Below, one piece after another: positions 9,216-19,355 of a DNA stretch of 64,000 bases (position 1 is its first letter; each line of letters starts with the position of its first letter). The stretch lies in contig NZ_JABASV010000008.1 of NCBI RefSeq assembly GCF_016107625.1, positions 62,001 through 126,000 on the forward strand, read 5' to 3'. Origin of the DNA: Vreelandella alkaliphila. GTDB taxonomy: Bacteria > Pseudomonadota > Gammaproteobacteria > Pseudomonadales > Halomonadaceae. Made by a program: the position numbers and the translations under genes. The notes under the pieces were generated by a model. The model did not search any database. It saw only the letters and a program-made list of their open reading frames with translations, and had not been told where the DNA came from.

Positions 9216-10598
9216 ATGGCAGATAACGCGGAATATGAATACGATTTACTGGTAATTGGAGCAGGGTCAGGGGGGGTTCGCGCCGCACGAATGGCGGCGG
9301 CAACCGGTGCCAGAGTTGCTATAGCAGAAGATCGTTACTTGGGCGGTACCTGTGTCAATGTCGGCTGCGTGCCTAAAAAATTGTACTCCTATGCGGCCCA
9401 CTTTCACGACAGCTTCGATGATGCCGCGGGCTTTGGGTGGCAGTTGCCTGGGCCTGCTGTCTTTGATTGGTCAGTGCTACGCGACAATAAAACCAGTGAA
9501 ATAAAACGCCTAAATGGCATTTATCAGCGGATGTTGGAGGGCGCGGGGGTCGTATTGCTTCACGCTAGAGCAACCGTGACAGATGCACACACCGTTTCAT
9601 TGACCTCTGAAGAGGGTGTTACCCAAGTAACAGCACAAAAGATACTGCTGGCTACAGGTGGCTGGCCATGGGTACCTGATTTTCCTGGCAGTGAATATAC
9701 AGTCACTTCAAATCAAATATTTGACCTTGACGCTTTTCCAGAGCGGTTTCTCGTTTTGGGGGGCGGCTATATTGCAGTCGAGTTCGCGAGCATTTTTAAC
9801 GGCCTCGGTAGTGAAACGCATTTGATTTATCGTGGAGAGCTGTTTCTAAAAGGGTTTGATGAAGAAGTTCGAGCTTTTACCCGCGATGAAATGAGCAAAA
9901 AAGGCGTCAATCTGCATTTCAATACCAATATTGAACGGATTGAACCCAATGGCTCTGCGTTTAACGTGTATTTAACTAACGGTGATGTTCAAGAGGTAGA
10001 TGCCGTCTTAGCAGCGACAGGACGTAATGCCAATACGCAGGGGCTAGGGCTTGAAGCATTGGGCATTCATCTTGATAGCAAGGGAAAAATCCCAGTGAAT
10101 GCGCGCTACGAAACGTCAGTCCCTTCGATTTTGGCGCTTGGCGATTTGACCCAGGGGCCTGAATTGACGCCCGTGGCATTGGCTGAGGCGATGCAGCTAG
10201 TCGATATCCACTTCAATGAAACACTGCCTAAACCGCTGGACTACACCACGATTCCTACGGCTGTTTTTTGTCATCCCAATATTGGGACGGTAGGGCTATC
10301 TGAAGAGGCTGCCAGAGAAAACATTGGCAAGATTCGCGTTTATAGCGCGGACTTTAAAGCAATGAAACACACATTGTCAGGTAGCCAAGAACGCACCTTA
10401 ATGAAGCTAATCGTTGATGATGCGACAGATGTTGTCGTAGGGGCTCACATGGTAGGTGAAGAGGCCGGTGAATTAATACAAGGGATCGCCATTGCGGTCA
10501 GAGCTGGGCTTACAAAAGAAGATTTTGATCGTACCATCGGTATCCACCCCACAGGTGCGGAAGAGTTTGTGACAATGAGAACAGCTACTCGCAATTGA
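9216..10598 (+). CDS. gor: Glutathione-disulfide reductase
   Basis: This flavoprotein reduces glutathione disulfide with NADPH. The 460-residue protein has an FAD-binding GAGSGGVRAAR motif near residue 15, the redox pair Cys46/Cys51 in GGTCVNVGCVPKK, a second dinucleotide fold (GGGYIAVEFA), and the C-terminal catalytic HPTGAEE. These separate it from lipoamide dehydrogenase and mercuric reductase. An AGGAG ribosome site lies just before the ATG at 9216. It is monocistronic and closed by the terminator at 10621-10645. Confidence 0.93.
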   Translation: MADNAEYEYDLLVIGAGSGGVRAARMAAATGARVAIAEDRYLGGTCVNVGCVPKKLYSYAAHFHDSFDDAAGFGWQLPGPAVFDWSVLRDNKTSEIKRLNGIYQRMLEGAGVVLLHARATVTDAHTVSLTSEEGVTQVTAQKILLATGGWPWVPDFPGSEYTVTSNQIFDLDAFPERFLVLGGGYIAVEFASIFNGLGSETHLIYRGELFLKGFDEEVRAFTRDEMSKKGVNLHFNTNIERIEPNGSAFNVYLTNGDVQEVDAVLAATGRNANTQGLGLEALGIHLDSKGKIPVNARYETSVPSILALGDLTQGPELTPVALAEAMQLVDIHFNETLPKPLDYTTIPTAVFCHPNIGTVGLSEEAARENIGKIRVYSADFKAMKHTLSGSQERTLMKLIVDDATDVVVGAHMVGEEAGELIQGIAIAVRAGLTKEDFDRTIGIHPTGAEEFVTMRTATRN

Positions 10599-10620
10599 TT
10601 ACATAAAATTCACATTTTTA

Positions 10621-10645
10621 AGGCGAGCATCAGCTCGCCTTTTTT
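10621..10645 (+). terminator. Rho-independent terminator of gor
   Basis: An eight-base stem (AGGCGAGC pairing with GCTCGCCT) closes on a four-base ATCA loop and is followed by a run of T. It lies 22 bases after the gor stop codon and isolates gor from the ectoine operon. Confidence 0.88.
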
Positions 10646-10773
10646 GTCTCGCAGCTATGTGAGGTTGATCTAAACTCTTCCAATACAGCGGTTCTTTCAG
10701 CTGTTTTTTTGCAGGTAGAGACGCTTTTGATAACCAAAATTTATGGAAAAGGACAGGATGAATAATATGATTT

Positions 10774-10802
10774 TTGAATTGCTCATAATCAGCTGTTATA
10801 AT
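10774..10802 (+). promoter_or_regulatory. Sigma-70 promoter of ectABC
   Basis: TTGAAT (10774-10779) and a perfect TATAAT (10797-10802) are separated by exactly 17 bases and lie 32 bases before the ectA start. This is a near-consensus vegetative promoter. Ectoine operons in halophiles are known to respond to osmolarity and may have additional sigma-38 or sigma-54 promoters; I saw no convincing second one. Confidence 0.75.
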
Positions 10803-10834
10803 GGCGCTCAAATTCGCTACAGCGAAGCATAACC

Positions 10835-12806
<1,972 letters not shown>

Positions 12807-12891
12807 TGTAGAAGTTGGGCTAATTTTGCAGCATCGATTCAGCACTGGGCTGCTTCGGTTAATACCAAGTGCCTCATAACGGAGCAATTCT

Positions 12892-13290
12892 ATGATCGTT
12901 CGTAATCTTGAAGAAGCACGTAAAACAGATCGTCTTGTCACTGCCGAAAATGGCAACTGGGACAGCACGCGTCTTGTTCTAGCCAATGATAATGCGGGTT
13001 TTTCATTTCATATTACCCGTATTTTCCCAGGTACTGAGACGCATATTCATTACAAAAACCACTATGAAGCTGTGTTTTGCTATGAAGGCGAAGGCGAAGT
13101 AGAAACCCTAGCCGATGGCAAAATCTGGCCGATCAAAGCAGGCGATATTTATCTGCTGGATCAGCACGACGAACATCTGTTACGCGGTAAAGAAAAAGGC
13201 ATGACCGTCGCATGCGTCTTCACGCCAGCAATTACTGGTAATGAAGTACACCAGGAAGACGGCTCATACGCTGCACCTGCTAGTGAGTGA
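12892..13290 (+). CDS. ectC: L-ectoine synthase EctC
   Basis: EctC closes the ring of N-gamma-acetyl-diaminobutyrate to give ectoine, the main compatible solute of halophilic proteobacteria. The 132-residue protein is a cupin with the expected MIVRNLEEA start and a metal-site region [28 protein letters not shown] site precedes the ATG. It is the last gene of the operon and is followed by a strong terminator. No ectD hydroxylase or dedicated aspartokinase gene lies nearby, so 5-hydroxyectoine synthesis would need a gene elsewhere. Confidence 0.96.
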   Translation: MIVRNLEEARKTDRLVTAENGNWDSTRLVLANDNAGFSFHITRIFPGTETHIHYKNHYEAVFCYEGEGEVETLADGKIWPIKAGDIYLLDQHDEHLLRGKEKGMTVACVFTPAITGNEVHQEDGSYAAPASE

Positions 13291-13332
13291 TAAGGTCAAC
13301 GTTAGCTTTCTAATTGGCTAATGACAAAACAA

Positions 13333-13363
13333 AACAGCCTGCTTTATTAAGCAGGCTGTTTTT
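13333..13363 (+). terminator. Rho-independent terminator of ectABC
   Basis: A perfect ten-base stem (AACAGCCTGC with GCAGGCTGTT) has an eight-base loop and runs into a T tract. It lies 43 bases after the ectC stop codon. Confidence 0.88.
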
Positions 13364-13428
13364 AATGGAAGATTGGCATAGGTGATATGGAATTAGTTGC
13401 TAAGAAATTAGGTGTTAAGAAATCAGGC

Positions 13429-13959
13429 TCACGAATCGACTTGCTCGAAAACCAAGGTGATTTCTCCTAAGGTAAAGCCAAATTTCTTCATCGCGGTGCG
13501 GTTTATCAAACGCCCATCGGGCTGCAGATACATCCAATCATCCATTAAGAAACGGATAGTGCGACCGCTAACCTCGATATCAAGCGGGTAGCGCATATGG
13601 AAGGCGTGACCATACTGACGCGCATCTACTTGGCCTTCAACATCATTCGCAGTGCCAACCCAGTGATGATCGTCTACTCGCTCAAACTCCCACACCCGTC
13701 GATCCGTCTCACCATCAGCAAACAAAAAAGCTTCATCAAGAGTCAGCTTGTTGCCGTCATAAGTTCCCGTGATATCGACTGTGAAACGGCGCTGTACTTC
13801 ACCAGAGTAGTCTTGCACCATACCCCAAGCTTGGGTGTTGCCAGTGAAGTACTCAGCGATATCTAAGCGAGGAGTTGTGCTGGCATAATCTTCAACCTCG
13901 ACATTGGCACAGCCAGCAAGCACAAATAGGGTAGTGGCAATTATGAGTTTGCGTATCAT
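13429..13959 (-). CDS. DUF3833 family lipoprotein
   Basis: The 176-residue protein begins with a lipoprotein signal whose lipobox LAGC places the lipidated cysteine near residue 17. The rest matches the DUF3833 family: a small beta-rich domain with YFTGNTQAWGMVQDYSGEVQRRF near the start and WMYLQPDGRLINRTAMKKFG near the end. The function of the family is unknown to me; outer- or inner-membrane anchoring in the periplasm is the only safe statement. It stands alone on the minus strand, with the dif-like site upstream of its start. Confidence 0.85.
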   Translation of the reverse strand: MIRKLIIATTLFVLAGCANVEVEDYASTTPRLDIAEYFTGNTQAWGMVQDYSGEVQRRFTVDITGTYDGNKLTLDEAFLFADGETDRRVWEFERVDDHHWVGTANDVEGQVDARQYGHAFHMRYPLDIEVSGRTIRFLMDDWMYLQPDGRLINRTAMKKFGFTLGEITLVFEQVDS

Positions 13960-14056
13960 TAGAATATTCCTACACGAAGGATGTTAATCGTATAGCTATT
14001 GTAGGAGGAATTGGTGCGTTACAGTAGCATTAACAGGTGTTTCTACATAATCTATA

Positions 14057-14084
14057 GGTTCGTATAATATATATTATGTTAAAT
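14057..14084 (+). other. dif: dif chromosome dimer resolution site (XerCD target)
   Basis: A 28-bp sequence has the 11-6-11 layout of dif: left arm GGTTCGTATAA (14057-14067), centre TATATA, right arm TTATGTTAAAT (14074-14084). The right (XerD-binding) arm is identical to that of E. coli dif; overall 25 of 28 positions match, with differences at positions 4, 7 and 13. It lies in the 224-bp gap between two divergently oriented genes, as dif sites usually do. XerC and XerD resolve chromosome dimers here at the division septum under FtsK control, so the site marks the replication terminus. Confidence 0.88.
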
Positions 14085-14183
14085 CAGATAGATAAAGGTT
14101 CCAAAACCAGCTGATCAAGTTGGACAATCCAGTGTCCTTCTCCTTATCATTCATGCTCTTCTTGTTTAAGGATATCTCACGTT

Positions 14184-15023
14184 ATGCGCTCAGGTGTATT
14201 GTGTCTAATGGCTGGTTTGTCGCTTTCGGTTGCAGGCTGTGCTGTGACACCGCCAGAAACGAATGAGCCACCGCCATTAAGCGAAGCGTCTTTTAACACC
14301 CGCATCCTTGAACTTGAAACCTCTCTTGCCCAGCAGTGTGCATCCGCGTCTGCACTACTACACGAGCAGCAGCTTAACCAGCAGCAAGCGTTGACAGCTG
14401 ATGTTCGCGAAGTCGGCAGTCTGTTGCGCTATTTGCGTCAAGATGTGGCTGGTATACAAGCTCGCGGTGAAGATCCCGTTATTGTTCGTGAAGAGTGCGA
14501 TGTTGAGGCCACTCAAGACAACAAAACGCTGCTAGGCCGCAGTGAATGGATTGGTTTACCCAGCGTTGGCACTTATTTGAAGGCGCGCGTTGATTCAGGA
14601 GCCAACACGTCATCACTATCAGCATCTGAAATTACCCGCTTTGAACGTGATGGCGAAAATTGGGTGCGCTTTAAGTTGGCACTAAATGACGATGACGTGG
14701 TCGTAGATCGCGTGCGTGATGAATGGATCGAAGCGCCAATTGTACGTAGGGTGCGTATTGTTCAGGCATCTGGTGAAGAGTCTCGCCCAGTGATCTCACT
14801 GTTAATGACCCTGGGCCCAATCCGCGAAAACGTTGAGTTCACGCTTAATAATCGCACCCATCTGGACTACCCAGTGCTGTTAGGACGGCGATTCATGATG
14901 GATATTGCCACCATTGATGTTGCTCAAACCTATCTTTACGAACGCCCAGAATTCCCGGGTGGTGAACCCGCCGATCAAGCCGCTGAAGATGAAGCAGCAG
15001 ATCAAGACGATACTGAAGAGTAA
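14184..15023 (+). CDS. Retropepsin-like lipoprotein protease (RimB/COG4067 family, formerly 'ATP-dependent zinc protease')
   Basis: The 279-residue protein has a lipoprotein signal with the lipidated Cys at residue 19, a helical linker, and a C-terminal domain (about residues 113-260). That domain contains the aspartic-protease motif VDSGANTSS with the likely catalytic Asp137, plus LLGRRFM, a feature of this family. The old name is misleading because no zinc or ATP site is visible. It should act in the periplasm. It heads a three-gene unit with an inactive-transglutaminase membrane protein and an ATP-grasp ligase, a combination that recurs in proteobacteria. The acidic Asp/Glu-rich tail is unusual. 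Confidence 0.82.
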   Translation: MRSGVLCLMAGLSLSVAGCAVTPPETNEPPPLSEASFNTRILELETSLAQQCASASALLHEQQLNQQQALTADVREVGSLLRYLRQDVAGIQARGEDPVIVREECDVEATQDNKTLLGRSEWIGLPSVGTYLKARVDSGANTSSLSASEITRFERDGENWVRFKLALNDDDVVVDRVRDEWIEAPIVRRVRIVQASGEESRPVISLLMTLGPIRENVEFTLNNRTHLDYPVLLGRRFMMDIATIDVAQTYLYERPEFPGGEPADQAAEDEAADQDDTEE

Positions 15024-15058
15024 CAGCTCTCCCCCGCCGTTTTTCGCTGAAAGGAATC

Positions 15059-16585
15059 ATGATGTCACGGTTGCCATTTTATTTAATCGTTGGATTACTG
15101 CTGTTAGTTGGCATCGCCGCCAGTGTACATCGACATGTTCAGTTTGAAATCCCCTGGCTACCCGGTGAGCAGCGCCAAGTGTGGGAAATCGAAGCGGTTA
15201 TCAATTTTAATGCCCAGGACGGCCCTGTGCAGGTTGATCTAGCGCTGCCTTCTCATCAGGCCGGATACCGGGTTTTGACGGAAAACACCGCGTCTTCCGG
15301 CTATGGGCTTGCCTATAAAGCAGATGAACTAGGTCGTCAGGCTGAGTGGACTATTCGCAATGCCGCCGGTAGCCAGCAGCTTTACTATTCAGTGCAGATG
15401 CTTGTTTCGCCAGATGCGCGCTCACCCGTGCAAACGCCACCAGAATTATCGACCGTTCCGCCCTGGGAAAGCCCGTACGATACTGCCGCTAGCCAATTAA
15501 TTGATCGCGCTTGGGCGCGTAGCGCCAATAACGCCACCTTTGCGAGAGAATTGATTTTAGATATTAATGGCGAACGCCAAGGGGAAAATGCACGACTACT
15601 CTTAACCCAGGAACAGCCATCGCCACTTATTGTGCGTTTGTTGAACCAAGCGGATGTTCATGCAAGGGAAGTCAGTGGCCTATTGATGGAAGATGGTCGT
15701 CGTCGACAAACCCTCAGCAGTTGGATCCAAGTGTTCGACGAATCTGCCGAAACGTGGACGCTATTTAACCCGACTACCGGCGAGCAAGGAAAACCCGACA
15801 ACCTTCTGCTCTGGGAAACAGGTGGTCGCGCGGTGCTAGAGGTCCAGGGCGGAACCAATTCGCGGGTCACCTTTTCAATGTTGACACATTACCAACCGGC
15901 TTCTGCGGCGGTTCGCAATCACTACTCTGATGACACACTACTCAACTTTTCTATCCATAGCCTTCCTTTGGAAGAGCAGGCACTTTTCCAAACGATTCTG
16001 CTGATTCCCATTGGCGCGCTGGTAGTGGTGTTTTTGCGCGTGCTGGTTGGGGTAAAAACGTCGGGCACGTTTATGCCGGTGCTGATTGCATTAGCGTTTA
16101 TTCAAACTACCCTGCTAACAGGCTTAATTGGCTTCCTGCTGATTGTGGCCATGGGCTTGATCATTCGTAATTATCTTTCATACCTCAATCTATTGCTGGT
16201 AGCGAGGGTTTCGGCGGTCATCATCACGGTCATAGCAATCATCTCAATTTTCACTGTCATTGCTTATCGTATGGGCCTAAGTTCGGGGTTAACCGTCACA
16301 TTTTTCCCAATGATCATTCTGGCGTGGACGATTGAGCGGATGTCGATTCTTTGGGAAGAGGAAGGGCCAAAGCAGGTACTGGTTCAAGGCGGAGGCAGCC
16401 TCTTAACCGCTGTATTAGCGTTCCTTGCCATGAACAACCCCTGGGTTCGCCACATTACTTTCAACTTCCTTGGCGTTCAGTTCATTCTGATGGCGCTCAT
16501 CTTGTTGCTTGGTAATTACACGGGCTACCGTTTATTGGAGCTACGCCGTTTTAAGCCAATTACAGATGAAGAGAAATCATCATGA
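15059..16585 (+). CDS. Inactive transglutaminase-like domain fused to seven-transmembrane region
   Basis: The 508-residue protein has a signal anchor at residues about 6-23, a large periplasmic region (to about residue 310) related to transglutaminase-fold proteins but lacking a recognisable Cys-His-Asp triad, and then a C-terminal block of about seven hydrophobic helices starting with LLIPIGALVVVFLRVLVG. The conserved GVKTSGTFMPVLIALAF follows the first of these. The domain plan matches the family annotated as inactive transglutaminase fused to seven TM helices. It overlaps the ATP-grasp gene by four bases, so the two are translationally coupled. The function is unproven; membrane handling of a peptide product is an inference. 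Confidence 0.82.
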   Translation: MMSRLPFYLIVGLLLLVGIAASVHRHVQFEIPWLPGEQRQVWEIEAVINFNAQDGPVQVDLALPSHQAGYRVLTENTASSGYGLAYKADELGRQAEWTIRNAAGSQQLYYSVQMLVSPDARSPVQTPPELSTVPPWESPYDTAASQLIDRAWARSANNATFARELILDINGERQGENARLLLTQEQPSPLIVRLLNQADVHAREVSGLLMEDGRRRQTLSSWIQVFDESAETWTLFNPTTGEQGKPDNLLLWETGGRAVLEVQGGTNSRVTFSMLTHYQPASAAVRNHYSDDTLLNFSIHSLPLEEQALFQTILLIPIGALVVVFLRVLVGVKTSGTFMPVLIALAFIQTTLLTGLIGFLLIVAMGLIIRNYLSYLNLLLVARVSAVIITVIAIISIFTVIAYRMGLSSGLTVTFFPMIILAWTIERMSILWEEEGPKQVLVQGGGSLLTAVLAFLAMNNPWVRHITFNFLGVQFILMALILLLGNYTGYRLLELRRFKPITDEEKSS

Positions 16586-17580
16586 GCTGGCTAAAGAACT
16601 GGACGTGGCCGACACGACTTAGAGACAAGGGAATTATCGGCATGAATCGGCGAAATATTCGCTACATTGGCCGCTATAATTCCCGACGCTTATATCCGCT
16701 TGTTGACGACAAGCTGAAAACCAAGCTTCTTGCGCAGCGTTACGGCATTACAACGCCAGAACTCATTGGTACGGTAACGACTCAGTTTGGTGTCAAGCAT
16801 ATCAGTGAGATGCTGAGCGGCCATTCAGGCTTTGTGATCAAGCCAGCCAAAGGCAGTGGCGGAAAAGGCATACTTGTTATTGAAAAGGTACAAGAGGGTA
16901 TCTTTATCAAGCCAAGCGGTGTCAGTTTGTCGATTGAAGATATTGAGCGCCATGTTTCGAACATACTTTCTGGTCTCTATTCGCTAGGCGGCTCACCGGA
17001 TGTCGCCGTCATCGAAACGCTGATCAATTTCGATGAAAGCCTGATGGCTTATACCTATGAAGGCGTACCGGACATTCGAGTCATCGTGTTTAAAGGGTAT
17101 CCTGTCATGGCCATGATGCGGCTCTCTACCGCGGCATCAGATGGGAAAGCCAATCTTCATCAGGGGGCTGTGGGTGTTGGGTTGAACATTGCCACAGGCG
17201 CGGCTCTGCGCGGGGTGCAGTTCGACCGCCCATGCTTCAGCCACCCCGATACAGGTCACGACTTGGCAAGTCTGGTTGTCCCACAGTGGGATACTCTGCT
17301 CCACTTGGCAGCAGGCTGCTACGAGATGACCGGGCTTGGCTATCTTGGCACCGATATGGTACTGGATAGAAAGCATGGCCCCATGCTGCTTGAGCTTAAT
17401 GCGCGCCCCGGGCTTGCTATCCAAATGACCAACGGAGAAGGGCTTCGTCGCCGGCTTGACCTGATTGAACACCAGCCTGACGGTGTTCCCGTCGCTGAGC
17501 GGGTAGCGTTTGCACAGCACCACTTTGCCCGCCAAAGCGAACTCGTAGAAACGCCTGACACTTCTTCGGCGACGGCGTAG
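16582..17580 (+). CDS. RimK-like ATP-grasp ligase (alpha-L-glutamate ligase-like)
   Basis: The 332-residue protein is an ATP-grasp enzyme. The glycine-rich ATP-binding loop is in FVIKPAKGSGGKGILVI (near residues 84-100), and the metal-binding acid/Asn set is in LLELNARPGLAIQ (near residue 270). ATP-grasp ligases of this group join amino acids through acyl-phosphate intermediates; the substrate here is unknown. It is coupled by a four-base overlap to the preceding membrane protein and belongs to the same three-gene unit. It lacks a signal peptide, so synthesis would be cytoplasmic while the other two partners face the periplasm. Confidence 0.85.
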   Translation: MSWLKNWTWPTRLRDKGIIGMNRRNIRYIGRYNSRRLYPLVDDKLKTKLLAQRYGITTPELIGTVTTQFGVKHISEMLSGHSGFVIKPAKGSGGKGILVIEKVQEGIFIKPSGVSLSIEDIERHVSNILSGLYSLGGSPDVAVIETLINFDESLMAYTYEGVPDIRVIVFKGYPVMAMMRLSTAASDGKANLHQGAVGVGLNIATGAALRGVQFDRPCFSHPDTGHDLASLVVPQWDTLLHLAAGCYEMTGLGYLGTDMVLDRKHGPMLLELNARPGLAIQMTNGEGLRRRLDLIEHQPDGVPVAERVAFAQHHFARQSELVETPDTSSATA

Positions 17581-17611
17581 ACTACGCATATACCGTTCAA
17601 CGAGTGCCCTA

Positions 17612-18061
17612 ATGACAGAAGCTAATACGCTATTACAACAAGCGGAATCCCAGTGCCATACCCGAGGCGTGAGATTTACTCCTATTCGCCGCCGAGTATT
17701 GGAACTGATTGCTGAGAATGGTGGCGGCCTAAAAGCGTATGACTTGTTAGACCAGCTATCCACTGAGCATGCCGCAGCAAGACCTCCCACGGTTTACCGT
17801 GCTCTAGACTTTCTTATCGAGCAAGGTCTCGTTCATCGTATAGAGTCACAAAATGCTTACGTTGCCTGTGCTTGTCCCGAGCATGCCCATGGCTTTCAGC
17901 TGTTGATTTGTCGTCACTGTGGCTACGTTGAAGAGCTTCACTTAGATGAAATAAGCGCCCAATTGGCTGAATTAGCCAAACGCCAAGGGTTTAACGTTGA
18001 GCGCCAAACGATAGAACTTCAAGGCTTGTGCCAAAATTGCCGATCTGCGAGTAATGAGTAA
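17612..18061 (+). CDS. zur: Zinc uptake regulator Zur (Fur family)
   Basis: Zur represses zinc-uptake genes when zinc is plentiful. The 149-residue protein has the Fur winged helix with [21 protein letters not shown], wording typical of Zur rather than Fur, and structural zinc ligands in CRHCGY and a C-terminal CQNC. Additional cysteines lie in ACACPEH. The stop codon shares a base with the hisI start (TAATG), so the genes are coupled. No adjacent znuABC is present. Confidence 0.88.
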   Translation: MTEANTLLQQAESQCHTRGVRFTPIRRRVLELIAENGGGLKAYDLLDQLSTEHAAARPPTVYRALDFLIEQGLVHRIESQNAYVACACPEHAHGFQLLICRHCGYVEELHLDEISAQLAELAKRQGFNVERQTIELQGLCQNCRSASNE

Positions 18062-18528
18062 TGTCACGTTTTGACCAATTAGCCCCGAGCGACCTATTCA
18101 AAGCTTTAGAGTCTGCCAGCCCTTCCGACACGTTGCCCGGGACGGAAACCCTTCTTGATGCAGTGCGCTTCAACGAACAAGGCTTGCTGCCTGCCATTGC
18201 CCAGCAGTTTGATTCGGGTGAAGTGTTAATGATGGCATGGATGAACCGCGAGGCACTCGAAGAAACGCTAGCAACGCAGCGTGTTTGCTACTACTCACGC
18301 TCGCGTAAAAAGCTCTGGCGTAAAGGTGAAACCTCGGGTCAACAACAGCAGCTGAAATCTGCGGCTCTCGACTGCGATGGTGACACGCTATTACTGCAAG
18401 TCGATCAAACTGGACCCGCTTGCCACACCGGTCGACGCAGCTGTTTTTACTTATCGGTAAGTGAAGAGCGTGCGACGATTACCAGCGAACCGCTTATCGA
18501 CCCAGCGGCACTTTACGGCAAGAAATAG
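18061..18528 (+). CDS. hisI: Phosphoribosyl-AMP cyclohydrolase HisI
   Basis: HisI opens the purine ring of phosphoribosyl-AMP in histidine synthesis. The 155-residue protein shows the family motifs [29 protein letters not shown], the metal-binding DCDGDTLL and the [12 protein letters not shown] end. It is monofunctional, with no HisE pyrophosphohydrolase domain, and carries an N-terminal extension of about 40 residues relative to the shortest HisI proteins. It is not in a his operon but sits between zur and yidD. Confidence 0.94.
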   Translation: MSRFDQLAPSDLFKALESASPSDTLPGTETLLDAVRFNEQGLLPAIAQQFDSGEVLMMAWMNREALEETLATQRVCYYSRSRKKLWRKGETSGQQQQLKSAALDCDGDTLLLQVDQTGPACHTGRRSCFYLSVSEERATITSEPLIDPAALYGKK

Positions 18529-18541
18529 TGGTAAAAGAAAA

Positions 18542-18874
18542 GTGGTAAAGCTGCTATCCCAAGCAAAGCACGGGGCCTTGAAGGCACTCGCCATCGTCAT
18601 GATTGGCTGTATCAAGGTCTATCAATACACCATTAGCCCCCTACTGGGGCCGCGCTGCCGCTTCTGGCCAAGCTGCTCCTCCTATACCGTTGAAGCCATT
18701 CAAGTGCATGGCCCTTTCAAAGGCGGCTGGATGGCGATAAAGCGTATTATGCGATGCCACCCAGGCAGCGCCGGTGGCATCGATCCCGTGCCTGGTGGCA
18801 GAAGCGAGCAACTGTGTCGTGAAGACCCCGACTTAACAGCGTCGCCGCATTCAAAGTGCGACCATCATCACTGA
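18542..18874 (+). CDS. yidD: Membrane protein insertion efficiency factor YidD
   Basis: YidD is a small membrane-associated protein that assists YidC-dependent insertion. The 110-residue form (GTG start at 18542) contains the full signature [19 protein letters not shown] followed by [18 protein letters not shown] and [14 protein letters not shown]. The frame is open further upstream into hisI, but the GTG 14 bases after the hisI stop gives the normal N-terminus. The tail ends in a His-rich CDHHH. Its location away from rnpA-yidC is unusual: in many gammaproteobacteria yidD lies in the rpmH-rnpA-yidC cluster. Confidence 0.88.
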   Translation: MVKLLSQAKHGALKALAIVMIGCIKVYQYTISPLLGPRCRFWPSCSSYTVEAIQVHGPFKGGWMAIKRIMRCHPGSAGGIDPVPGGRSEQLCREDPDLTASPHSKCDHHH

Positions 18875-18900
18875 TAAAGCTTTCCAATGCGCGTTTACAA

Positions 18901-19317
18901 TTAAGACTGTTTTGCCACCTGGTAAATACGCTCCAACATGGCATGCAAGCCATTACTGCGGGTAGGTGATAGGTGCTTATCCAAACCTAAATCTTTCAAA
19001 AAGTGAGGCTCGGTTTGGCTAATCTCATCAGGTGTGCGATCACTATAGATTCTTAGCAGCAACGCAATCAGTCCTGAAACGATGGCCGCATCCGACGTTG
19101 CCTTGAAGATAAGCTTGTCGCCCTGCCCTTCGTGACACATCCACACGTTAGATTGGCAGCCCTGAATCTTAAACTCTTCAGTTCGCTGCTCCTCCGGAAA
19201 GTCAGGCAGTTGCTTCCCCATATCGATAATGTATTGATAACGATCCATCCAGTTATCAAATATTTCAAACTCTTCGACCAGTTCTTGCTGGGCCAGCTCA
19301 GCGCCTGAAGTTGCCAT
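18901..19317 (-). CDS. sufE: SufE family cysteine desulfurase sulfur acceptor
   Basis: SufE-type proteins accept sulfur from a cysteine desulfurase and pass it on for Fe-S cluster assembly. The 138-residue protein (start at 19317, preceded by AAAGGA) carries the acceptor Cys54 in IQGCQSNVWM, and the family's SDAAIVSGLIALLL and LSPTRSNGL blocks. It could equally be the CsdE paralogue; no sufS or csdA lies nearby to decide. It is transcribed leftwards towards yidD. Confidence 0.88.
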   Translation of the reverse strand: MATSGAELAQQELVEEFEIFDNWMDRYQYIIDMGKQLPDFPEEQRTEEFKIQGCQSNVWMCHEGQGDKLIFKATSDAAIVSGLIALLLRIYSDRTPDEISQTEPHFLKDLGLDKHLSPTRSNGLHAMLERIYQVAKQS

Positions 19318-19355
19318 GGCGTTTCCTTTGGGTTGGTGTCTCAATATCATGCCTA

